DNA from: Mycobacterium dioxanotrophicus
Lineage (GTDB): Bacteria > Actinomycetota > Actinomycetes > Mycobacteriales > Mycobacteriaceae
Direction: 5' to 3'
DNA: 64,000 nt
Assembly: GCF_002157835.1 (NCBI RefSeq)
Contig: NZ_CP020809.1
Span: 2,790,001 to 2,854,000 of the forward strand
The notes under the pieces are model-generated. The model was not told the DNA's origin, made no database searches, and saw only the letters and a list, made by a program, of their open reading frames with translations. A program made the translations under genes and the position numbers. Within the stretch, counting starts at the first letter, position 1; every line of letters begins with the position of its first letter. Shown in pieces: positions 57,872-64,000 of this stretch.

Positions 57872-58552
57872 CTACCTCACCGTCGGTGCGGACACCGCGC
57901 GGTAGCGCCGCTCCGGGCGCCCGGTGCCGTACTGCAGCCGCAGCTCGAGCGCCCCTGTGCCGAGGAAGTACTCCAGGTAGCGGCGCGCGCTGACACGCGA
58001 AATGCCTACGAGTTCAGCACATTCGGCTGCCGAGACCTCGCCGGTGGCGCGTACGGCATCGAGTACCAGGCCGGCGGTCTCGGCACCCAACCCCTTCGGG
58101 AGCGTGGCCTTGGCGGCGGCGGCGGCACCGCCGAACAACGCATCGATCATCGACTGGTCGGCGCCGCCCTCGGTCGCCAGGGCGTCGGCCCGGGCCGCGT
58201 AGGCCACCAGTTTCGCCCGCAACTGGTCGAACTCGAACGGTTTGATCAAATAGTCCGCGGCGCCGCCGTCCAAGGCCCCACGCACCGTGTCGAGTTCACG
58301 GGCGGCGGTGATCATGATGACCCCGACCCGGTTGCCGTCTGCGCGAAGCCGGTGCAGCACGTTCAGGCCGGTCATGTCCGGCAGATACACATCGAGCAGG
58401 ACCAGGTCGGGCCTGAGTTCGGCCACCGCGGACAGGGCTTCGGCCCCGGTCCGGGCGACACCGGTGGCGCGGAATCCGTCGACGCGTTCGACGAATCGGC
58501 GGTGAATCTCGGCGACCATGAAATCGTCGTCGACCACCAGCACGTCATACAT
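57872..58552 (-). CDS. Response regulator, DctR/CitB type
   Basis: 226 aa. Receiver domain with acidic pocket VVDDD, phospho-acceptor Asp54 in LLDVYLP and Lys104 in YLIKPFE. The C-terminal winged helix (about 160-215, TGEVSAAECAELVGISRVSARRYLEYF) binds DNA. The ATG at 58552 overlaps the sensor kinase end by eight bases. With the CitA-like kinase and divergent tctCBA it probably controls tricarboxylate uptake. Confidence 0.9.
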   Translation of the reverse strand: MYDVLVVDDDFMVAEIHRRFVERVDGFRATGVARTGAEALSAVAELRPDLVLLDVYLPDMTGLNVLHRLRADGNRVGVIMITAARELDTVRGALDGGAADYLIKPFEFDQLRAKLVAYAARADALATEGGADQSMIDALFGGAAAAAKATLPKGLGAETAGLVLDAVRATGEVSAAECAELVGISRVSARRYLEYFLGTGALELRLQYGTGRPERRYRAVSAPTVR

Positions 58553-60161
58553 GGGCGGCCTCCGGCAGCCGGACCGTGAACACCGCACCGCCGCCGGTGC
58601 CGTCGCTGATCTCGACGGTACCTCCGTGTTGGGCGGTCACCAGCCGGACCAGCGCAAGGCCGATTCCGCGCCCGCCCGGGACGTCTGGTTTCGAGGTGAC
58701 GCCGCGGGAAAAGATCGACTCCCGAAGATGCTGGGGCACACCGGGACCCGAGTCGGCAACGGTCAGCAGCAGACCGTGGGCGTCATCGATGTGGATGCGC
58801 ACCTGTGCGGCGGTCGAGCCGACCGAGACGTCCACGGCGTTGTCGACCAGGTTGCCGAGCAGCGTGATCACGTCGGTGGCCAGGGCCGGGTCGAGCGCTG
58901 AGAGGTGACTGTCGCCGGTCAGGGTGAGGGTGACGCCGCTCTCGGCGGCCAGCGAGGTCTTGGCGATCAGCAGCGCGGCCACCGCCGGGTCGGAAATATG
59001 TTGGGTCACAGCGTCGTTGATCTCCGCACGGCGCCGGGTGAGGGTCCCCACCAGATCGCGCACCGCGTCGAATTCGCCGAGCTGGGTCAGGCCCGAGATG
59101 GTGTGCAGCTGGTTGGCGAATTCGTGGGTCTGCGCCCGCAGCGTATCGGTCACACTGCGGTGCGACGACAATTGTGCCTGCAGCGCAGCGAGTTCGGTGC
59201 TGTCGCGCATGGTGGTGACGGTACCGATGCGCTGGCCCTGACTGCTCGCCGCGCGCCGGTTCAGCGCGAGAACCCGCGTTCTGGTGGTGATGATCACGTC
59301 GTCCTCGTCACGGCCTGCGGCGCCGTCCAACAGGAACCCTGCAACCGTCGGATCCAGACCGACCTCGTCGACCCGGCGCCCCACCGCGCTGTCGTCGAGG
59401 CCCAGCAGTTCCTGGGCACTGTCGTTGAGCACCGTGATGGCGCCGTCGGTGTTCACCGCCACCACGCCCTCGCGGATGCTGTGCAGCAACGCTTCCCGAT
59501 GATCGGCCAGGCCGGCGATCTCGGCGACCTCCAGGCCGCGGGTGTGCCTTTTGATGCGTCGAGACAGCAGCCACGACGCCACGAGGCCGAGCGCAGCCCC
59601 GATACCGAGATAGATCAGCAGACGTTCTCCGGCTCCGCCCAGCAGCTGCCATAACGACGGATACCGTTCGCTGACCGAGACGATCGCGAGCACATCGCCG
59701 TCGGGCGCCAGGATCGGTACCTGGCCGACCAGACTGTGCGCGCCGTCGACGTCGCTGTCGCCGAACCACGCCCGACCCTCGTCGGCACGGGTGGAGCCCA
59801 GATCGATCCGCTTGCCCAGGCGCTGCGGATCCGACGACGCGCGTACCGTGCCGCTGGGATCGATGATCTCGGCCAGCTCGGCCCCCGAGAGGGCGACCGC
59901 CCGATCCACGTCGGGAGCCAGGGTGGAGGCGGCGAACGGATCGCGGTAGCGGTCCCGCACGATCGGTGTCGAGGCGATGTTCTCCGCCACCGCGATCATG
60001 CGCTGGCCCCGGACGTCCCGGAATTCACGCGTCGACTGCGCGACCGACACCGCGGCGACCGCGACCAGCACCACCGCGACGACCAGCAGTTGGAAGGCCA
60101 GGAACTGGCCGGCGAGGCTCCGGCCCCGGAGCAGGCGCACTATCGCCGAGCGTGAACTCAA
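58545..60161 (-). CDS. Sensor histidine kinase, CitA/DcuS type
   Basis: 538 aa from TTG 60161. Two membrane helices (about 18-42 and 180-200) flank an extracellular PAS-like sensor (about 45-175); a cytoplasmic PAS (about 220-320) follows, then DHp with His346 in THEFANQLHTISG and an ATPase domain ending VPGGRGIGLALVRLV. The AAAGGAAG ribosome site nine bases before the TTG supports this start; an ATG at 60188 gives nine more residues but lacks a site and abuts the palindrome at 60191. Related kinases sense citrate or C4-dicarboxylates. Confidence 0.9.
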   Translation of the reverse strand: MSSRSAIVRLLRGRSLAGQFLAFQLLVVAVVLVAVAAVSVAQSTREFRDVRGQRMIAVAENIASTPIVRDRYRDPFAASTLAPDVDRAVALSGAELAEIIDPSGTVRASSDPQRLGKRIDLGSTRADEGRAWFGDSDVDGAHSLVGQVPILAPDGDVLAIVSVSERYPSLWQLLGGAGERLLIYLGIGAALGLVASWLLSRRIKRHTRGLEVAEIAGLADHREALLHSIREGVVAVNTDGAITVLNDSAQELLGLDDSAVGRRVDEVGLDPTVAGFLLDGAAGRDEDDVIITTRTRVLALNRRAASSQGQRIGTVTTMRDSTELAALQAQLSSHRSVTDTLRAQTHEFANQLHTISGLTQLGEFDAVRDLVGTLTRRRAEINDAVTQHISDPAVAALLIAKTSLAAESGVTLTLTGDSHLSALDPALATDVITLLGNLVDNAVDVSVGSTAAQVRIHIDDAHGLLLTVADSGPGVPQHLRESIFSRGVTSKPDVPGGRGIGLALVRLVTAQHGGTVEISDGTGGGAVFTVRLPEAAHV

Positions 60162-60188
60162 TGACCAATACTTCCTTTGCGAACTCAT

Positions 60189-60206
60189 CAGTGACCTGGG
60201 TCACGT
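60189..60206. promoter_or_regulatory. CRP-like palindrome between kinase and tctC
   Basis: GTGACC-TG-GGTCAC (60191-60204) is a perfect 14-base palindrome and equals GTGA-N6-TCAC, the core of the cAMP-receptor-protein site. It lies in the gap of about 90 bases between the divergent kinase and tctC starts and could serve both. A response-regulator site is the alternative reading. Confidence 0.55.
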
Positions 60207-60251
60207 CACGATTCAGTATTGCTGAGCATCACAAGTGATTGGGGACGGTTG

Positions 60252-61247
60252 ATGACGTGTCGACGAGGACACCTGACGGCGGCGCTCGGGGTGATCCTGG
60301 CGCTGGCCGTGGCACTCACACTGACCGGCTGCGGGGTGACCCGCAACGACGACGCCCGCGGACTGCACCGGCTGCGCATGATGGTGCCGAACAGCCCGGG
60401 CGGCGGCTACGACCTGACCGCGCGTACCGCGGTGAAGATCATGGAAGACACCGACATCACCGGGCGGATCGAGGTGTTCAACGTGATCGGCGCGGGCGGC
60501 ACGGTCGCCATGGCGCGGTTGATGAACGAGAAGGGCAACGACGACCTGATGATGACGATGGGGCTCGGCGTCGTCGGTGCCACCTACACCAATGGTTCGC
60601 GGATAAAGGCTTCCGACGCAACCGCTTTGGCGAAGCTGATCGAGGATCCGGGTGCGGTCTTCGTCCCCGCCGATTCGCCCTTGAAGACGATCCAGGATTT
60701 CGTCGCGGCGTGGAAGGTCGATCCGTCGAAGATCACCATCGGCGGTGGCTCGTCACCGGGCGGACCCGATCACCTGTTCCCGATGGAACTGGCCAAGGCC
60801 GTTGGCGTCCAGCCGAAATCAGTCAACTTCATCACCTACGACGGCGGTGGTGACCTTCTGACCGCGCTGCTCGGCAAGAAGATCACCGTCGGAACCTCCA
60901 GCCCGGGCGAACTCATCGACCAGATCGAAGCCGGCCAACTGCGGGTGCTCGCGGTGTCCAGCGCCGAGCGGGTCGAGGGCATCGACGCCCCGACCCTCAA
61001 AGAGGCAGGGATCGACCTGACCTTCGCGAACTGGCGCGGAGTCCTTGCGCCACCGGGCATTTCCGATCACGCGAAAAAGGCGATGGTGCAGGCGCTCGAA
61101 GACTTGCACGCCACGCAGCAGTGGAAGCAGGCGCTGGTGAAGAACGGTTGGACCGATGCGTTCCTCACCGGTGAGCAGTTCGAACAGTTCTTGAAGGACC
61201 AGGACGAACGCGTTTCGTCGACACTCACCGAGTTGGGGCTGATATGA
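60252..61247 (+). CDS. tctC: Tripartite tricarboxylate transporter, substrate-binding lipoprotein TctC
   Basis: 331 aa. Lipoprotein signal with LTGC, Cys27 lipidated; the mature protein starts after a short linker with MMVPNSPGGGYDLTAR, the Bug-family ligand loop. Later blocks GGGSSPGGPDHL and TYDGGGDLLTALL match the family. It binds citrate, tricarballylate or a similar acid outside the membrane. GGGGACGG precedes the ATG at 60252. Overlaps tctB by ATGA. Confidence 0.9.
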   Translation: MTCRRGHLTAALGVILALAVALTLTGCGVTRNDDARGLHRLRMMVPNSPGGGYDLTARTAVKIMEDTDITGRIEVFNVIGAGGTVAMARLMNEKGNDDLMMTMGLGVVGATYTNGSRIKASDATALAKLIEDPGAVFVPADSPLKTIQDFVAAWKVDPSKITIGGGSSPGGPDHLFPMELAKAVGVQPKSVNFITYDGGGDLLTALLGKKITVGTSSPGELIDQIEAGQLRVLAVSSAERVEGIDAPTLKEAGIDLTFANWRGVLAPPGISDHAKKAMVQALEDLHATQQWKQALVKNGWTDAFLTGEQFEQFLKDQDERVSSTLTELGLI

Positions 61248-61768
61248 CCGCCGTACCAGAGCCGCACGAGGATCACGTCGCCAGACCGGTCGACAAGGCC
61301 CAGTACCTCGTCTGCGTGGTGATGGTCGCGGTCGGGGCGTATCTGATCTACGACGCCCTGACCCTGACCGACGGCTTCGCGAAGGTCGATCCGGTGGGGC
61401 CCAAGTTCTTTCCGATGGCCATCGGTGCCGTGCTGATCGCGCTGGCGGTTGTCCTGGCGATCGCAATCCCGCGCGGATCGGTCGGTGAGGCCGACGCCGG
61501 TGAGGACGTCGACCCGAACTCGCCGGGGGACTGGCGCACCGTCGGGCTGCTCGTCGGTTTGTTCGTGTTGCTGATCGTGCTGGTCCAGCCTCTGGGCTGG
61601 GCGATCGCCGGGGCGCTGTTCTTTGGTGGTGCCGCAACCATCCTCGGCAACCGGCATTACGTCCGCAACATCGCGATCGGCGCGGTGCTGTCGGTCCTGA
61701 CTTTCTACGGGTTCTACTCCGGGCTCGGAATTCCGCTGCCCGCAGGCATTTTGGACGGGATTCTGTAA
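61244..61768 (+). CDS. tctB: Tripartite tricarboxylate transporter, small membrane subunit TctB
   Basis: 174 aa. Four membrane helices in two pairs (about 22-40, 55-78, 100-122, 140-165), with the family motif VGPKFFPMAIG near residue 50. Partner of TctA and TctC. The TAA stop directly abuts the tctA ATG. Confidence 0.9.
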   Translation: MTAVPEPHEDHVARPVDKAQYLVCVVMVAVGAYLIYDALTLTDGFAKVDPVGPKFFPMAIGAVLIALAVVLAIAIPRGSVGEADAGEDVDPNSPGDWRTVGLLVGLFVLLIVLVQPLGWAIAGALFFGGAATILGNRHYVRNIAIGAVLSVLTFYGFYSGLGIPLPAGILDGIL

Positions 61769-63310
61769 ATGGAGAACTTCGACTGGATGTTGCAGGGGTT
61801 CGAGCAGGCCGCGACCCCGATGAACTTGCTGTACGCCTGCATCGGGGTGCTGCTGGGCACCGCCGTCGGCGTGCTGCCGGGTATCGGTCCGGCCATGACC
61901 GTGGCGCTGCTGCTGCCCGTGACCTACAACGTGAGCCCCAGTGCGGCGTTCATCATGTTCGCGGGCATCTTCTACGGCGGCATGTACGGCGGGTCGACCA
62001 CGTCCATCTTGCTGAACACTCCGGGCGAGTCCTCGTCGGTGATCACCTCGATCGAGGGCAACAAGATGGCCAAGGCCGGCCGAGCGGCCCAGGCCCTGGC
62101 CACGGCGGCGATCGGATCGTTCGTCGCCGGAGCGATCGGGACCGCACTGCTGGCGGCGTTCGCCCCGCCGATCTCGCGGTTCGCGGTCACGCTCGGGGCC
62201 CCGTCATACCTTGCGATCATGCTGTTCGCCCTGGTCGCGGTGACTGCGGTGCTGGGCGCGTCCAAACTGCGCGGCGCGATCTCCCTGTTCCTGGGCCTGG
62301 CCATCGGCGTCGTCGGCATCGACTTCCTCACCGGTCAGCCCCGTGCGACATTCGGCCTGCCGCTGCTCTCCGACGGCATCGACATCGTGGTTATCGCGGT
62401 GGCGATCTTCGCCCTCGGTGAGGCGCTGTGGGTGGCCGCGCACCTGCGCCGGCGCCCCGCCGAGGTGATCCCAGTGGGCCGGCCGTGGATGAGCAAGCAG
62501 GACTGGGGCCGGTCGTGGAAGCCGTGGCTGCGCGGCACCGCGTACGGCTTCCCGTTCGGGGCGTTGCCTGCCGGTGGTGCCGAGTTGCCGACGTTCCTGT
62601 CCTACATCACCGAGAAGAAACTCTCGAAGCATCCCGAGGAATTCGGCAAGGGCGCGATCGAAGGCGTGGCGGGGCCCGAAGCGGCCAACAACGCCTCTGC
62701 CGCGGGCACGCTGGTGCCGATGCTGTCGCTGGGGTTGCCCACCAACGCCACCGCGGCGGTCATGCTCACAGCGTTCGTCTCCTACGGAATCCAGCCGGGG
62801 CCAACCCTTTTCGAGAAGGAGCCGCTGCTGATCTGGACGCTCATCGCGAGCCTGTTCATCGGCAACTTCCTGCTGCTGGTGCTCAACCTGCCGCTGGCAC
62901 CGATCTGGGCCAAGCTGCTGCGCACGCCGCGGCCCTACCTGTACGCGGGCATCCTGTTCTTCGCGACCCTGGGCGCGTTGGCAGTCAACGTGCAACCGCT
63001 GGACCTCGCACTGCTGTTGGTGTTCGGGCTGGTCGGCCTCATGATGCGCCGCTTCGGCTTGCCGGTGCTGCCGCTGATCATCGGTGTCATCCTGGGACCG
63101 CGCATCGAACGGCAACTGCGCCAGAGCCTGCAGCTCGGCGGCGGCGACTGGGGCAGTCTGTTCACCGAACCGGTCGCGATCACCACGTACGTGCTCATGG
63201 CGATCCTGCTGCTGGCGCCGTTGGTGCTGCGGCTGATGCACCGCAGCGAGGAGACCCTGCTGATCGTCGAGGACGACGCGGATCAGAAGGCGAAGGCGGG
63301 CAATCTGTGA
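61769..63310 (+). CDS. tctA: Tripartite tricarboxylate transporter, large membrane subunit TctA
   Basis: 513 aa with about 11-12 hydrophobic helices. [18 protein letters not shown] near residue 35 and [22 protein letters not shown] near 70 are the signature loops, and a second [17 protein letters not shown] loop is present ([16 protein letters not shown]). Sodium- or proton-linked uptake of citrate-like acids. A strong terminator ends the tct operon. Confidence 0.93.
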   Translation: MENFDWMLQGFEQAATPMNLLYACIGVLLGTAVGVLPGIGPAMTVALLLPVTYNVSPSAAFIMFAGIFYGGMYGGSTTSILLNTPGESSSVITSIEGNKMAKAGRAAQALATAAIGSFVAGAIGTALLAAFAPPISRFAVTLGAPSYLAIMLFALVAVTAVLGASKLRGAISLFLGLAIGVVGIDFLTGQPRATFGLPLLSDGIDIVVIAVAIFALGEALWVAAHLRRRPAEVIPVGRPWMSKQDWGRSWKPWLRGTAYGFPFGALPAGGAELPTFLSYITEKKLSKHPEEFGKGAIEGVAGPEAANNASAAGTLVPMLSLGLPTNATAAVMLTAFVSYGIQPGPTLFEKEPLLIWTLIASLFIGNFLLLVLNLPLAPIWAKLLRTPRPYLYAGILFFATLGALAVNVQPLDLALLLVFGLVGLMMRRFGLPVLPLIIGVILGPRIERQLRQSLQLGGGDWGSLFTEPVAITTYVLMAILLLAPLVLRLMHRSEETLLIVEDDADQKAKAGNL

Positions 63311-63380
63311 CCGGCGAGCACAGCATCGCCCGGGCGGGGCTGGCTGATCGGCTGCCCATCGGCCGTTGAACTGGGCAAAC

Positions 63381-63422
63381 GGTCCTCACCGTGGCCCGCC
63401 GGGCCCGGTGAGGACCAGTTTT
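63381..63422 (+). terminator. Intrinsic terminator of tctCBA
   Basis: GGTCCTCACCG (63381-63391) pairs with CGGTGAGGACC (63406-63416); inside, GGCCC/GGGCC adds a further stem, and TTTT follows at 63419-63422. One of the clearest terminators in the window. Confidence 0.88.
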
Positions 63423-63478
63423 CGTCGCGATAACGTGCGGGGAAAGTTACCGGAACAGGCGCGGCTGATCATGGCCGC
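63423..63478 (+). promoter_or_regulatory. Upstream region of the nitrate-reductase-like gene
   Basis: GATAAC (63429-63434) could be a -10 box, and ATAAC-N7-GAAAG followed by GTTACC-GGAAC (63430-63456) recalls the two halves of a GlnR site, but the spacing is not standard. GlnR control would suit nitrate assimilation; weak. Confidence 0.25.
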
Positions 63479-64000
63479 ATGGCAGATGGCACATCCACCC
63501 GAACCGCGTGTTCGTACTGTGGTGTCGGCTGCGGTATCGAGGTCACCACCAGAGTCGAGGGTGACCGCAGGGTGATCGCCCGGGTGTCCGGGGACAAACT
63601 GCACCCGGCGAACTTCGGCCGGTTGTGCACCAAAGGCCTCATGCACGCCGAGATGATGGCCGCCGCCGACGACCGGCTCCGGTCGGCGATGCTGCGTTCC
63701 ACCCGCGACGATGAACTGGTGCCGACCCCGGTCGACGACGCGATCGCCGAGGCCGGCCGCAGGTTGCGCGCCATCGTCGACGAGCACGGTCCGGATGCTG
63801 TCGCGTTGTACGTGTCGGGGCAGCTGTCGCTGGAAGCGCAGTACCTGGCCACCAAGCTCGCCAAGGGTTATCTGCGTACGCGCCACCTGGAATCGAACTC
63901 CCGGTTGTGCATGGCGAGTGCGGGAACGGGTTTCAAGCAATCGCTGGGCGCCGACGGACCTCCGGGCTCCTACGCCGACTTCGACTGCGCGGACCTCTTT
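63479..64000 (+). CDS. Molybdopterin oxidoreductase, assimilatory nitrate reductase-like, N-terminal part
   Basis: 174 residues from ATG 63479, running off the window without a stop. Cys11, Cys14, Cys18 and Cys50 (CSYCGVGC ... GRLCTKG) bind the N-terminal 4Fe-4S cluster of the NarB/NasA/FdhF group. LYVSGQLSLEAQYLATKLAKG and NSRLCMASAG follow, the region that starts the molybdopterin domain. Context and family suggest cytoplasmic nitrate to nitrite reduction; formate dehydrogenase is a possible alternative from this fragment alone. Confidence 0.82.
   Translation, partial: MADGTSTRTACSYCGVGCGIEVTTRVEGDRRVIARVSGDKLHPANFGRLCTKGLMHAEMMAAADDRLRSAMLRSTRDDELVPTPVDDAIAEAGRRLRAIVDEHGPDAVALYVSGQLSLEAQYLATKLAKGYLRTRHLESNSRLCMASAGTGFKQSLGADGPPGSYADFDCADLF

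Overview
This window is a strongly GC-rich stretch of actinobacterial chromosome. Gene content and order match a fast-growing Mycobacterium (Mycolicibacterium, M. smegmatis-like). Diagnostic families are the lipoprotein CtaC with the actinobacterial subunit IV CtaF, the diheme QcrC, MmpS3, PimB', MptA, PknL, LppM, Wag31 and a full mycobacterial dcw cluster. Family names rest on protein motifs read by eye; M. tuberculosis Rv numbers are given from memory of gene order and were not searched.

Layout. (1) 1-10.4 kb: the end of an adenosine-kinase-like gene, asparagine synthase, and the split respiratory supercomplex genes. ctaC-ctaF lies on the plus strand with mmpS3 and a membrane protein. ctaE-qcrC-qcrA-qcrB lies on the minus strand and ends in an intrinsic terminator. 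(2) 10.5-17.2 kb: trpD, an exonuclease/GIY-YIG fusion, a small Cys-rich protein, an NlpC/P60 endopeptidase, a putative metalloprotease and the mannosyltransferase pimB'. (3) 17.2-25.3 kb: lipid and envelope genes (fadD15, two SRPBCC proteins, a GET3/ArsA-like ATPase, a PlsC acyltransferase, a GT-C mannosyltransferase, a membrane protein) and RNase AS. (4) 25.3-33.3 kb: aroG, divergent pknL and its Rv2175c-type partner, mptA, a prenyl synthase, lppM, an acetyltransferase and a DUF3040 protein. (5) 33.5-54.7 kb: the division and wall cluster mraZ-rsmH-ftsL-pbpB-murE-murF-mraY-murD-ftsW-murG-murC-ftsQ-ftsZ-yfiH-yggS-sepF-yggT-wag31, mostly coupled by 4-base overlaps. (6) 54.7-64 kb: the accessory side, with a phosphoribosyltransferase, a glutamine amidotransferase, DUF2784, a P450, a DctR/CitA-type two-component pair divergent from a tctCBA tricarboxylate transporter, and the start of an assimilatory nitrate-reductase-like gene.

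No insertion sequences, prophage, CRISPR, tRNA or rRNA were seen. I found no convincing undescribed multi-gene system; most of the window is conserved core. The points most worth checking are: a GET3-like ATPase whose intact P-loop requires a CTG start; a 117-bp gapless imperfect palindrome between two convergent genes; a set of genes whose -10 box sits 6-7 bases before the start codon (predicted leaderless), including the divergent pknL/Rv2175c pair; a three-copy 10-bp-spaced MraZ-type box; a CRP-like palindrome between the sensor kinase and tctC; and several in-frame 15-30 bp tandem repeats in division and wall genes.
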